From: Cladorrhinum sp. PSN259 | Lineage: Eukaryota; Ascomycota; Sordariomycetes; Sordariales; Podosporaceae | Assembly: GCA_033725935.1 (NCBI GenBank) | Contig: MU867077.1 | Location: 540,317-604,316, forward strand | Reading direction: 5' to 3' | DNA length: 64,000 bases | Shown here: positions 45,141-56,966 of the stretch, one piece after another | How the letters are laid out: the number at the start of each line of letters is the position of its first letter | How positions within the stretch are numbered: position 1 is the first letter of the stretch | Translations under genes and position numbers: made by a program | Notes under the pieces: generated by a model | Databases searched by the model: none | Told to the model about the DNA's origin: nothing | Seen by the model: the letters and a program-made list of their open reading frames with translations, nothing else

Positions 45141-47513
45141 TCATGCCCAGCTCTCAAGCCTGTTAAGAACACATCCATTGCTACCTTCCTCCCTCTTGAT
45201 CAACTGACCAAGCTTATACACCTTTTCACCGGCTTCCTCAAGTCCCTTGATTACATCCTCGACGCCCTCAGCAGCAACCGCAACGACCATACCAATACCG
45301 GTATTAAACGCCCTTGCCAACTCGGCAGGCTCAACCGACTCTCCAAGCCACTTGAACACGGGTGGCAACTCCCATGCTGTGACATCAATCTCGGCGGACA
45401 GGTGCTTGGGAAGCATGCGAGGCACGTTCTCTGTTAAACCACCACCAGTGATGTGAGCCATACCCTTGACGGCAACAGAGCCAGCCTCGGATGACAAAAT
45501 CTTGAGCAAAGGCTTGACGTAGATTCTGGTAGGAGTCAACAAGCTCTCACCGACAGACTTGGAAGTGTCCCAAGGAGCAGTGTCCTTGTAATCGAGACCT
45601 CTCTTCTGAACAACCTTGCGAACAAGGGAAAAGCCGTTGGAGTGAACACCTGACGAAGCAAGACCGATAAGAACATCGCCCTCCACCATGGCATCCTTTC
45701 TGGGAAGTCTCTGGCTTGACTTCATGACACCAATCGCGGCACCTGCAGCATCGTAGTCGTCGCCAGTGTAGAGATCAGGCATCTCGGCCGTCTCACCACC
45801 AACCAACGCGCATCCAGAAATCTTGCATCCCTCTGCGACACCCTCAACGAACGAGGCAGCGGTGTTCACATCAAGCTTGCTGCAGCCGTAGTAGTCAAGG
45901 AACATGAGTGGCTCAGCGCCTTGGACAACCAGGTCGTTAACGTTCATGGCGACTAGATCGATGCCGACGGTGTCGTGCTTATCCATCTTCTGAGCGATGA
46001 TGAGCTTGGTTCCGACACCATCAATGGCACCGACAAGGATAGGAGCCTCGGGGTAACCAGCACCGGAAAGCTCGACTTCACCACCGAAGCCGCCAATGAT
46101 GGCATCTGCGCCAGGGCGGCGAGTGGTGGCAACGGCGGCCTTGATGCGATCAACGAGCTCATTACCGGCATCAATGCTTACGCCGGCCTGGGCGTAAGTA
46201 AGCTTGTCCGAGCCCTCAGTCTTGCGGAAAGCGCGGTGGGCAATGTCTCTGCGGTAGTACATTCCATCGAAGGTGATGAGCTTGACGCCTTCGTATGCCT
46301 TGTCAACGGCGACACGGAGAGAGTCGCCCACTGCATTGGCGGCAATGACACGTCCGCCGGAGGTGACCAAAGTCTCGCCAGCGAGCTTGGTTCCAGCATG
46401 GAAGATTGTGACGTCCTGGGGAAGAGTGGACACCTGCATCGGGATATTCTTGGGATATGACTCGGGATAGCCAGGGGCAGCGACCACAACAGTGGTGGAG
46501 AACTTGGACGACACCTTGAAGGGGAGGTCCTCAAGGAAGTGGACGGGGCCGCCATAAGCGCAGGCATACATTATTTTGGCCAGATCCGACTCGAGGAGAG
46601 GAAGTACTGTCTGGGTTTCGGGGTCGCCAAAGCGGACGTTGTATTCGAGAACCCTCGGTGTTCCGTCAGGGGCAATCATTAGGCCGGTAAAGAGGCAGCC
46701 CTTGAAGGGGAAGCCATCCTTGCGCATGCCGTCAATGGTAGGCTGAAGAATCTCGCGCTCAACACGTGCAAGGAGCTCGGGGGTGGCGAGCTTAGTGGGC
46801 GCGTAGCAGCCCATGCCGCCCGTGTTGAGTCCAGTATCCCCCTCACCAATCCGCTTGTGGTCCTGAGCCGCGGGCAGAGACCTGATGATGGTGCCGTCGG
46901 AGAAGGAGAGAATGCTGAGCTCGTCGCCTTCCAGGAACTCCTCGATAACCACCTCTTCACCAGCTGAGCCAAATGCCTTGTCCTGCATGATCTCCTTTAG
47001 CCCCTGAAGGGCCTCCTCCTTTGTTTGCGGGATAATCACACCCTTGCCGGCGGCCAGGCCAGTAGCCTTGATGACGACGTTGTGGCTGATTGATTTGACA
47101 TATTCGCTCGCCTTTTCAAAATCGGAGAAGTTCTCATATGCGGCGGTCGGAATGTTGTGCTTCTTCATGAAATCTTTGGAGAAGGTCTTGCTACCCTCCA
47201 GGCGTGCTGCCTCCTTGGAGGGACCAAACACGGGGATGCCTGCATCACGGAAGAAGCCCTCAATTCCGTCAACGAGGGGGGCCTCGGGACCGGGAACGAC
47301 GAGATTGATGGCGTTCTTCTTTGCGAACTCGACGAGCCCGGGATAGTCATCAGCGGCGACGGTGGTGTTGTTGGTCACCTTGGGAAGCCCCGCGGTGCCA
47401 CCATTTCCTGGGACCGCAATGATGGACTCCACCATGGGCGATTGGCCCAGCTTCCATGCAAGCGCATGCTCGCGGCCGCCGTTGCCGACGAGGAGGATTC
47501 GTAGAAGCGACAT
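45141..47513 (-). CDS. ADE5,7: Bifunctional GAR synthetase / AIR synthetase
   Basis: Purine synthesis fusion: glycinamide ribonucleotide synthetase (PurD-like, ~1-430) and aminoimidazole ribonucleotide synthetase (PurM-like, ~445-785), steps 2 and 5 of the pathway, cytosolic. Intronless, 790 residues, ATG 47513 chosen because it gives MSLLRILLVGNGGREHALAWKL; the frame upstream has no ATG. GARS features: PGNGGTAG, VPGPEAPLVDGI, ATP-grasp VVIKATGLAAGKGVII, TGLMIAPDGTPRVLEYNVRFGDPETQ. AIRS features: YAQAGVSIDAGNELVDRIK, AIDGVGTKLIIA, GGETAEMPDLY, GVHSNGFSLVRKV, HITGGGLTENVPRMLP. No GAR transformylase domain, as expected for fungi. Confidence 0.97.
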   Translation of the reverse strand: MSLLRILLVGNGGREHALAWKLGQSPMVESIIAVPGNGGTAGLPKVTNNTTVAADDYPGLVEFAKKNAINLVVPGPEAPLVDGIEGFFRDAGIPVFGPSKEAARLEGSKTFSKDFMKKHNIPTAAYENFSDFEKASEYVKSISHNVVIKATGLAAGKGVIIPQTKEEALQGLKEIMQDKAFGSAGEEVVIEEFLEGDELSILSFSDGTIIRSLPAAQDHKRIGEGDTGLNTGGMGCYAPTKLATPELLARVEREILQPTIDGMRKDGFPFKGCLFTGLMIAPDGTPRVLEYNVRFGDPETQTVLPLLESDLAKIMYACAYGGPVHFLEDLPFKVSSKFSTTVVVAAPGYPESYPKNIPMQVSTLPQDVTIFHAGTKLAGETLVTSGGRVIAANAVGDSLRVAVDKAYEGVKLITFDGMYYRRDIAHRAFRKTEGSDKLTYAQAGVSIDAGNELVDRIKAAVATTRRPGADAIIGGFGGEVELSGAGYPEAPILVGAIDGVGTKLIIAQKMDKHDTVGIDLVAMNVNDLVVQGAEPLMFLDYYGCSKLDVNTAASFVEGVAEGCKISGCALVGGETAEMPDLYTGDDYDAAGAAIGVMKSSQRLPRKDAMVEGDVLIGLASSGVHSNGFSLVRKVVQKRGLDYKDTAPWDTSKSVGESLLTPTRIYVKPLLKILSSEAGSVAVKGMAHITGGGLTENVPRMLPKHLSAEIDVTAWELPPVFKWLGESVEPAELARAFNTGIGMVVAVAAEGVEDVIKGLEEAGEKVYKLGQLIKREEGSNGCVLNRLESWA

Positions 47514-48318
47514 TTTTGGCTGAGTTGGGTCGGGTGAGTTGGAGCACACCGGATCACAAGTGTATTTCAGCACCTGCCCAGCATGCCCCTCCTTATTTAT
47601 GTGTCTGGAGGAAAATCTGGGGCACCAAAAATTTATTACCCCTCCCCCGCCATCGCAGCTTATCGATGGAGGATCGTTGATTGGCCAATCCGTGTATCCC
47701 GCCTAAAATGGAAGGAGTACGTACCGTTGAGATGTAAACTTTTCAACGTTGTAGCACTGCGCGGTTTTGTTTTCCTCCGTGGCGACGTGGCCGATATCGA
47801 TGAGTTGATGCTCCAGTATGTAGTAAACTGCCTGTTGCTCGTCGAGTATGGTATTGATGGGGTGTTTAACACCGCTCCAAGGTCCACGATGAGGAGTACA
47901 CTAATATTCCCAAGGGTCCGGCAACGGAGGCAACTCAATCATTGCAGCAATGTGAAGAGATCATCATGTCATGCATGGGTGACTCTTCACCAAGACTTGT
48001 AAAAGAAGTCGACTGTGCAGGACACAGAGCTAAGAGAGGAAGGAAAGAATATGAGACCTGGTAGATAAGAGTCATCTAGCTTCCAAAACAATGAAAGTTA
48101 TAGACTAGGCCGAAAAGCTTAAAAATTTGACCTTCAGTGAATCTCAAGGCTGCGTAGAAAGGGATTAAGAAGAGGTAAATGGACTTAACAACACCTCCAG
48201 AAGAGCCGATGGGGCGTGAAAAATGGTTCATAAACCTTTTCAATATCATATACCGTCGTAGAAACAGATCAAGAAGGCATTGTCATACTGTACATGACCG
48301 ATTCGACTGTTGACGGGG
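47514..48318. other. ADE5,7 promoter region
   Basis: 805 bases with the ADE5,7 promoter. A 139-codon frame on the plus strand (47583-48002) has no recognisable features and starts 70 bases from the ADE5,7 ATG, so I treat it as chance. Confidence 0.5.
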
Positions 48319-48756
48319 CTAGATAATGCGAGGACGTCTCCGAATCAAGCTTTCTCTTCTATCGCCATGGCAGGATTTGGCTTGAAGTTCGCTTGCATTG
48401 GACTCTCCTAAGAGTAAGATAATCGAGATGAGAGATGCTTGAAAGTTATCCCGGGGGTCAGGTAGGATCCGGTGAACCAGCCTCATTGTATCCAGATCAG
48501 CACGGATTCCTCGACGTACTTGCCATTGATATGCGACCATGTGTAAATATGCAAACCAGAGACGTTTGAAGACGCTGTTTCGGTGATGTGCTCTTTCGTG
48601 TGGGTCCAAGTTGTGCTTAGATGAGCGAAAGGTCTTGATGATAGGTCCTGTAACCTGTTCAGCAGTGAGATGGATGATGAAGGTGGTAATCGGCCACTTT
48701 ATGAGGGCCAGAAAACCTGGAAGGTCTGCTAATAATTGCAGTGTGTAACAGAACAT
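48319..48756 (-). CDS. Possible small hypothetical protein
   Basis: Open frame of 145 codons from ATG 48756 to TAG 48319. The composition is reasonably protein-like: a hydrophobic N-terminal part (FCYTLQLLADLPGFLALIKW), then a basic, aromatic middle (RNSVFKRLWFAYLHMVAYQW) and a basic C-terminus. The frame is open ~29 codons further upstream without another ATG, so an upstream exon is possible. No domain is recognised and no neighbouring gene suggests a role. It may be a lineage-specific gene, a decayed exon, or chance. Confidence 0.3.
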   Translation of the reverse strand: MFCYTLQLLADLPGFLALIKWPITTFIIHLTAEQVTGPIIKTFRSSKHNLDPHERAHHRNSVFKRLWFAYLHMVAYQWQVRRGIRADLDTMRLVHRILPDPRDNFQASLISIILLLGESNASELQAKSCHGDRRESLIRRRPRII

Positions 48757-51700
48757 CAGTTGGCAGCAGTTGTGCTGACTTCCATTTCTGAGAGTGGCAC
48801 AAAACACCGCCAAGGTCCGCAGAAAGGTCCCAACAGTACCCAAAATAGATCCACGCAGCTCAATACCAAAGGAACCAAAGATATCAGAGCTTTAGATATC
48901 ATGTATGTAATAAGTCACTTCAGTAAAGTACACACATTGTGTGAGTTGTCACGGGCGGTGATCTCGATATGAATGCAACGGTTTTGGGACAATCATGCAG
49001 CTTTGCATCTCTCATTGGCTGCAAGAAACCCGTCACTCTCCAGGATACGAGGTCGGTTAGAATGGCGGAATGAGCCGCACATCTCAAAATACTCGTTTCC
49101 TTGGTTTTCGAACCTTGGACCCAGAGGCTTTCGGTTCTCCAACGTTGCATCTTGCATCATAATTTTGCTGTCGTCACAAATGCAGGCGTGTAAAAAGATG
49201 CCGGAGACTCGGAGGTTTCGAAGAACATCAGGTGTAACCTATAATTCGAGATATACACCACGGGGAGGGAAGCAAAATGTCGGACGACCGCAGGGGTGGG
49301 AAAGGAATTGTTGTTTCTGGGCCCAAGCTCCTCAAGTGCTTGAGTGGAGCCTAACTCAAAAGCTTGCAGGCCGTGGGGAAACCAGCAAGAGAGCTGCGCG
49401 GGCCAGTTTCTGTGGCTTGAGGGCCCGATTATCGTAAAGTGGGTCTCCGATTAACCCCTGTTTATCGGCCGCCTGAGGAGAGTTGGGACCACTTCTAACC
49501 ACAAAGAAAGCGACCAAGTCGCGACCTACTCACTTGTTCAAAAGCACACCTCGATACGGCACGTGAAGCAGCCGCCCGTGTTGGTAAATAATATGAAGCC
49601 TACGGAATACTTAGCTACTAGGAGATCAATTGCAATACGGACTACGCCCACGATTACCCACCCGGAGCCGGAAAAAAAAACTCAGAAAAGCTTCGTGCCC
49701 CATTGTGCCTGTGAAACCAGACACCCAGTCCGGGTGATTCGACATGACAGGAAACGCCGACATCCTTTCTGCTGATCATTACAAACAACATCTCCCTTAC
49801 CCCGCGGTATTTTCCTGGCCTCGGATATGTCGGTTGGCTGGAGAAAACAGGGCACCACCCCTCGGCCGACGATCAGGTCGGGGCGTTAATCTTTGATGGG
49901 TGGGTATTGGTGATGTCTCACTTTAGCTTCCGCAAGACTTATTCGCTGGCAAGTACCAAGACTCCAAGACAAAGTTGTCACGTCACGTCTTTCGGTGTGG
50001 TCCGAGAGACAAATGTTGCTCATCCAGGTACGACGCGAGAATCCACCTTGCATGCACATGAGGCTAGCCAATTGTCACAAGCTGCGCTAGCTCCATGCAT
50101 TACGGACAGTGGACATGTGGGTGCTGTGGAAGCTTACTGCATTGTCAATTGCTATAAGATCAGGAGAGAAAGACTTGAAGCTCGACTGGCGGTGTCAAGG
50201 CGTTGAAGACATAATACGCAGACATAGTGGCCGAGCCAGCTGTTCTAAGCGCAAACATCCACAAACACGTAGGCAATCCTCCCATTTGGGATGAGATAGA
50301 GGGGTGAGAGATTACCTATGTCATCACTCTCGCTCCTAACTCACTTGAATTCTCTCAGATTCTGTACGTGACACCGTCTGATCAGGGAAGGAAGGAAGGA
50401 AGGAAGGAAGGAAGCGGCTTTGGTGGGGAAGTTCAATATCGAGCAACTTGGAAGACGCGGATTACATCGGAAGGAGCATCTTTTCCACATTTTTCAGAGC
50501 TGTTCACCTTTTTTTCTGTCAACAAACCTGCAGATCTTATTTCTAGCGGTTCCTGAACACGAGCTTTTCCTGTCATGAAATCCTGCACGACGAACCACTG
50601 TTGATCGTCGAAAAGCTGGGCAGCAAATCATTCTAGCAAGCGGTCAAGCCACAAATCGACGGCCAACGGGCAACTGTGGGTCCCAATGGTCCGTCTGCCA
50701 GCTTGGTACGTAGTAGTTTGTACATCGACTACATGGTCCGTCGAATGGGCTATCTCGAAGTTCCCGTCCCGGAGCCCGTCGTCCTGTCGCCCACTCACCA
50801 GCTCATCAACCCCAGCCTTAAAGATGCAGGGCTTCTGTACCTAAGAACGCCATAGGGTTTAGACTACTGCACAAAAATGCAGAATTCCGACAACAACAGC
50901 TGAAGGTCGCAGCAATTGATCAGACTCCAAATCGATAGTTCCAAAAACGACCCTCTGCGAAGGAGATGCTTCCCAGATTAGACCTAACCTCACCCAACTC
51001 GGCCAGAGGTTTTGGTCGGTCGTCAAAAGGTCTGGTCATGGCCAGAAACACGTCAAACCAAAAGGCCAAGCTACGCCGAAGGGGACAAAAGATACAGGGG
51101 GTGGCGAGCTAACCGTCATCGCTGGCAAATAGCGATGTCATTGGCAGGGGCATTTACTGACAGGGGGGAGCTTACTAACCCACAGACGATGGACGGGGTC
51201 GATTCGCTCAGGGGTCAACGACTCCCAACCCGTTAGCATCCCACCCCCAACCTGTCAACCCCCATTACCGACCCAGCGACTTGCATGCTACGACGCTAGC
51301 AAGAGCACAGCAACATTAGACTCGCTTCTGTTTCTTAACATCGTAGTTGGACCTATTTAGTGGCCCAAACCAGATTCAACAACACAAAGTTAGAAGGGTT
51401 TTGTTTCTCTGGGAGAAGCTCGCTGACATAGCTCCATGTGCCGCAAAAGCTCCAAATGCTGAAACATGGCAGCAATAAAGCTAACAGATACTATGATTGT
51501 GTAGTCAGAAAGTGGGCGAGGCTCCGTTGCAGTGGCCGCCGCGCCCTTTCTCGTTCGTTCCTGTCGGCAGTTTAATCCGTCCGTTTTTTTCTCCCGTCTG
51601 TCTACTTAGCTCGACAGAAGCACTATGCATGCAGCTGCACAAGGACCTGCAACCTTCCTTGGTACTGGAGACCGAGCAAAAAAAAAAAAAGGTTCTCAAT

Positions 51701-52250
51701 CGGGGCTTGATGCTAGCTCCTGAACGACGTCGCCCTCTCTTCGCCCTGCATGACCCAGTCGGTGGCCCTCCTGGCCAACCAGAAGCCAGATCCAGGAGTA
51801 CCTTAGCACAATGTACCTCCAAGACAGAGCGACAGCGCTGCGGGCCCAGAGGCTGCGGGAGACGGTCTTCGAACAGCTTCCGCCCAACCTCGCAGTTCCC
51901 GGTGGTAGAGCGATCCATCGTCCACAACTTGCGGCCTCAAGGGGTTCCACTCTCTCTACTACCTCCATGGCCGACATTCTGGTGGCATGCATGTCCAAGT
52001 GGGCTTGTCTCAAGTCTCTCTTGTTGGACAGCACCAAGATGTCATACCCTCTTCTCGGTGTATAAACATGCTGATTCCCGGTTCCGGTCAGATGTCTTCT
52101 CTCTTGCTCACCATCTCCAGCCATCTTGGACTCTAGTCACACGAGTAACTCGTTCGCTAAGGTTACTTTACAAGTCTCTCGCTTCCTTCACAAGCAACCT
52201 TCGCTACTAGTCACAGTCGCTGTTGATTTACAACTACCACACCAGTCAAA
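48757..52250. other. Long gene-poor region upstream of the wall-protein gene
   Basis: About 3.5 kb with no supported gene. It includes a GGAA microsatellite (50386-50414), poly-A at 51679-51691, and near the right end TATAAAC (about 52063-52069) followed by CT-rich DNA, a likely core promoter for the gene at 52251. No tRNA, 5S rRNA or transposon sequence was recognised. Confidence 0.5.
50386..50414. repeat. Tetranucleotide microsatellite (GGAA)n
   Basis: Seven consecutive GGAA units in non-coding DNA; length-variable tract. Confidence 0.9.
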
Positions 52251-53266
52251 ATGAGAGCAGCTCTTTCACTCGTTGCCTTTGCGGCCACTGCCTTGGCTGG
52301 CAACATTCCCCGCACATACAACAAGGGTGGTGACAAAGACAAGCCCAAGTGGGAGACGGTTGTGACCGAGGTTATCGTAACCTACACCACCGTCTGCCCC
52401 GTCACCCAGACCTACACCAAGCCCGGCACCACGTACACCTCAACTTACACCACTACCAGCACCGTCAAGACAGCTGTTCCCACCACCATCGTTATTACCA
52501 AGACTGCACCCCCAGTTACCAAGACTGAAGGAGAGGGTTAGCGAACCACCTCATACCTCATGCTTTAGAACATGACTAACACATTAACAGTTGTTTACAC
52601 TACCCTTACCGAGCTCTGCCCTGTGACTGAGACCACTGTCGTTGATGGGTCTACTGTGGAGATCACCTGGACCTCAACCTCGACCGTCGTCACCAAGGTT
52701 GCTCAGACCGAGACCATTTATACAACCTCTGTTGTGACCGAGTACGAGAGTACGGACGTCTACCAGACCGTGACTTGCCCAGTGACCACCCAGACCACCG
52801 TCGTTGAGGGCAAGACCGTCAAGATCACCAAGACCAATACGTAAGTTTACTATCATCAAATCGCCGTTTCTTGGTTAAGACTAACAGCCTTCTCCACAGC
52901 ATCACCAAGGCTGTTACCGATGTTTACACCGTCACAAAGGTTATCCCCATCACCGTGACTGAGTCCGTCGACGTTGTTGTCGGTGTTCCCGTTACCAGTC
53001 GTCGGACGGTTACTGGATACTCGACCGTCGTTGTCTCCCACAGCAACATCATCTACACCTCGGAGCCGCTGCCTCCAACCACCATCAACATTCCTACCAC
53101 TATCACCGCTGGCCCCCAGCCTACTTACAGCGTTGTCATTCCCGTCAATTCCACCACCAGCGCTTCTGTTCCTCCCATCGCCACTGCCGGTGCCAGCTCC
53201 CAGCAAGCTATGGGTTCTCTCGTTGCTGTTGTTGCTGGTCTTCTCGGCGCCGTTGCCTTCCTCTAA
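52251..53266 (+). CDS. GPI-anchored Thr/Val-rich cell-wall protein
   Basis: Exons 52251-52536, 52591-52840, 52900-53266; 300 residues; introns of 54 and 59 bases with CTAAC branch sites (first donor gttagc is weak, second gtaagt). Signal peptide MRAALSLVAFAATALAG; the mature part is very rich in Thr, Val and Ser, suited to O-mannosylation. A module around CPVT recurs three times (TTVCPVTQTY, TELCPVTETT, VTCPVTTQTT), the first in exon 1 and two in exon 2. The C-terminus GASSQQAMGSLVAVVAGLLGAVAFL has the form of a GPI signal: small residues, then a hydrophobic tail. It is expected at the plasma membrane or cell wall; a specific function is not inferable. A TATA-like box lies ~185 bases upstream. 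Confidence 0.85.
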
Positions 53267-55199
53267 GTTATCTTCGACTGGTAATTTCACCATATCTTCT
53301 CATTTGATATACCGGAAACGGATATTAGTGGGGAAATGGTCATTTCTTTTATCATTTATGACCCAATGACGACTCTCCTTAGGATACCACATACTGGAAC
53401 ATGGACATGGATACGACACACACTCGATCGCAATCGCATAAGCACACACACAGTCATTAAAACGGGGTTATTTGGAGTTTAATTGGATGGACTTTATTTG
53501 TTGAAATTTTTTTTAATCTGCTTTCTGGATCTGAGTGGGCTTGCAAAACATGGCAAAACCGGGGCGTATACCCAAATCTGCTCTAATGCTTGTTTCTGGC
53601 TTAGCGGTTGTTTGTGTGGCTGAGATTATTTAATTACTTCTTCTTGTATATACACTATAGGGAATATTGCATAGAGTTGGTATTACTTATTGGTCTTTTT
53701 TCTGGTCCTCATGTTCGTTTTAATGTGTTCTGTTGTTTCTCTCCCCTTACCGTCACTTTACCCCTTTTGATCAATTACGCCAGGTTACTTAACCCCCGAC
53801 ATTGGCTTGTGACTCGGTTCACATTTCCGACTCCCCGTCGATCTTGGCTTTGTGTGTGCTTGAAACAATAAAGCTGGTCAACTTTTACGAGTCTTGAGTC
53901 TTAGTTTCGGAACTTACCCCTGATTTAACACAAAAGAAAGTGCTGCAGGTGTAGCTACGGTATGTACCAACGTCGATCGACGCTGAAAAAATTGAACCGA
54001 ATTGTTTGTTCCTGCATACACCCCATCATTCGTTACATACAGTACCTGTGCCCGACAGCAGCTTACATCGGCCACTTCCGAAGGGGGAAAAAGGTACTTT
54101 AAAGAGATGAAACGAAACGGACGTGTGTGTATATGCAGGAGGCTGTTAAAAAAAAGAACCGAAAAAGACTAAAGAAATGACTGTGCCCCTTTTCCAGAAG
54201 AGAAAGAACCGATTAGCAGGACAGGCTACGCAATGTGCTGGATGCGGCTGAAGGCAGTTCTAACAAAGAAGGTGAAAAGAACGGAAAGTCGCAAAATGAG
54301 TTTTAATGTTGCTTAGCATAAAATCAAGCTGGGCTTCTTTGTAGAAGAGAGACTTGCTTATATGATGGCGAAAATCATGCAAGCATGGCAGGGGCTAAGC
54401 AACATGTTTCTGAATTACTGAGACGGGTTACCATGCATTTTTTTGTTCCGGAAATTTTTTGGGGGGGGGGCGGATGGGGGGTTTCTTAAAACAGTAGCGT
54501 GACCTATTTCGGGACATGTCATTACAGACACGAGGTGTGATACCACTTGACATATACAGAGGACAAGGATATCCTGGAGCACTCTTGAGTGATGCCTGAA
54601 CTTGTCATTGTTGCGTGACTGGCAATTGTTGGGGTCGGAGACATCTAGAAGAAGTGAGATGAAGATAGAAGGATCAGAGGGTGGAGGGAGGCTTACAAGT
54701 GTTTGACAGACTGCCGTGTTTCGTGGGCCACCTGTTTCTGAGGACGAGAAGGTGTTCAGATGGCAATGGCTTACTACTAAAGCGGGTGGATATTTCTTTG
54801 GTATACATGTACAAGATCTGTGACGTTGGCCCGGGGAGACAGCACTCACGTCAAAAGACGGATCATTTTGGAGTTTGTCATTCAAAGAAAGACAACTGAC
54901 ATTTTCAGAGCGATGTGGTTGCTTGGCTTTGACTCGACCTTCATGTGTTAACTCACCATTGTTTGACTTCTTTCGGATGATTAGCATCTTCAAGAGCCCG
55001 GCCTCTGACTTTCGTAGTCATGCGGTAAACATCGCAATCAGAGGCATGACAGCAGAGCCAAGGCAAAGAGGACTCGGTCGTAGAGGATGGATGGAATCAA
55101 GAAAAGCACGCCCCGGGAGGAGTTTATAAATTGAAGTTCAGCTGAAAAAGATGCACAGATGAGCAGCCTTCAAACAAGTGTCCCAAATACCTAATTGGA
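53267..55199. other. Gene-free region with poly-G run
   Basis: 1.9 kb. Contains the wall-protein 3' UTR, a G10 run at 54461-54470, and immediately upstream of 55200 a TATAAA (about 55124-55129). A 190-codon minus-strand frame (54415-54993) has no protein-like features. Confidence 0.5.
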
Positions 55200-55701
55200 A
55201 TGTACGACTTCTACCGGAACTTTATCTCTCAGCCAAGTGAACAAGCTCGGGCGCCTCAGCCACCCAAAGAGATTCAACGCACCTGCATCTGCAAAAGACA
55301 AAACCACCTGGCGCCTACGAATGGACCCTGTCGAACCAAGACAACGAGCCCCAGTGGAATTTGTGCCACTTGTCAAAACAGTTGCACCACTTTCAAGGCG
55401 CCGAACTGCGTATTGTGCTCTGGAAACAAGGCAAAGTAAGGCTCAGCTTTGTGTGCGGCATGCAGAGACAGCAGAAGAAGCCTCAAGGTTCCCGAGAGTA
55501 CAAAAATACATTCCGGCTCTTATGTTCGTTCCCTGTGAGTGCCAGTGTGGGTATAACGGGGCAGGCCCAAGACCAAGAGGAAAAAGCAAACAGCAGCCAG
55601 TCCTTTGTGAGCGGTGCGCTGAGCAATTATGCTCACTGGTTCAAAACAATATGGAGCCGGAGGAAGTCATCACTAGCCAACGCAAGAAAGTAGTAGATTG
55701 A
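55200..55701 (+). CDS. Possible small two-exon protein with duplicated Cys motif
   Basis: Unknown. Model: exon 55200-55435, 61-base intron 55436-55496 (gtaagg...ccgag), exon 55497-55701; 146 residues. The first exon has CICKRQNHLAPTNGPC and ICATCQNSC plus NCVLC; the second has PCECQCGYNGAGPRPRGK and LCERCAEQLC. Both halves share the layout C-x-C, about 20 residues with basic ones, then C-x2-C-x3-C, which suggests a duplicated metal-binding or disulfide module. The splice joins GNKAK to VQKYIPALMFVP in frame. A TATAAA lies ~70 bases before the ATG. No signal peptide. The intron lacks a good branch site, so an intronless 79-residue product ending at the TAA inside gtaagg is the alternative. No known family is recognised. 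Confidence 0.4.
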
Positions 55702-56966
55702 GAGAAGGGGCTCGCTACCTCCCAAAGTGCCCAGGCTGGTCAAAGACAAGGTGCAAGCTACCCTTCGTCAAAGACTACCAGTGCTTGGAAAGCTAGGGAA
55801 GGCTCCATGATGAAAAATCCTGACGAAGCAAGAGCCAAATGATCTACATTCAAGCTACAGCCAGGTGGATGGGCTCCAAAAGGTTCATTGAAACCTAGCC
55901 ATCGGATCATCCAAGAGATTCGAGAACGAAAATTATCCGAACTGCCAAAACGGGGACGGGAATCAAGCTCAGACAGCCGTGCTCAGTGAACCAGCAGTGG
56001 CCGCAGGGACAGCCGCAAACAACATGATTACGGCACGAGACACAAGAAGTAGGGTGCTATATAGGTACGAAGTCATCTGTAAAAGTTGTCGGTCAAGTCA
56101 CAAAGTCTGACACAAGGAAATAAAATGATTACGTACTTGATACCTCGTTCATGAGAATGACAGAAGGGGGCAATGAACGGCATGATATAACAGTGCTCCT
56201 GCTGGATTCTGTAGTGGATACCATTCCACTTGTCACGCATGGCATGTAAACCCGTAATAACAGCTCCCTCTTGACGGAGACAGAGAAAGATAGCCAACCT
56301 CACCAAACTGAAGGTTTAACCTCGTTTCAACACCACTCCAGTCTCTCCCTTACAGCCTCAAGTCCAGCCGTGGAGCCAAACCCAAGCTTCAGCAGCACTA
56401 GGCTCTCCAAGTATTAGGTCTAAAGACTTGCTAGGAATCACTGCCCAACCTTCTCGACTTTGAGCTATGGCATGAACAAAGCGGATCTCGGCGGGAGTCA
56501 GCAGAGTCGGAATGAGGGAGTTGGGCTTGCTATTGAGGTGCAAGAAAATGCCGAATCACAGAGAAGCATACACCAGTTTAGAAAAGAAATACCGATAATA
56601 ATTATGCGTTGTTCCCGTATATATGTATGGATTATAGCTTGTAGCTGGCAAGAAAGCAACCCTCGCCAACTATCCCGTGAGGAGTTAATGCCAAACAAAA
56701 CCAATAGGTAGCAAATGCTCTTCCGCCAACAATAACAATATCATCCCTTACATTTGGTATCAACCATGCTTTCATTGTTTTCATGCCACCGCTGCTATCG
56801 TCTCTTTCTTGTCTTATTTGTTCTTCCTAGGCCTCAACTGATGCTCCATCTACCTTTGATCCATGTTCCACATGGCTCTCTTTGACATCACTCTACCCCC
56901 TTGGTTTCGCAATTGTTCCAACGCCATGAAAACGCATGAACTCATGGTACACTTAACATATAGAAA
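55702..56966. other. Gene-free region
   Basis: 1.27 kb; no supported gene. Right part holds the ZIP transporter 3' UTR. Confidence 0.5.

Noticed and set aside
47583..48002. 139-codon plus-strand frame next to the ADE5,7 start
   Set aside because: Lies in the ADE5,7 promoter, no recognised motif, not protein-like.
54415..54993. 192-codon minus-strand frame
   Set aside because: Runs through a poly-G tract and low-complexity sequence; composition not protein-like.
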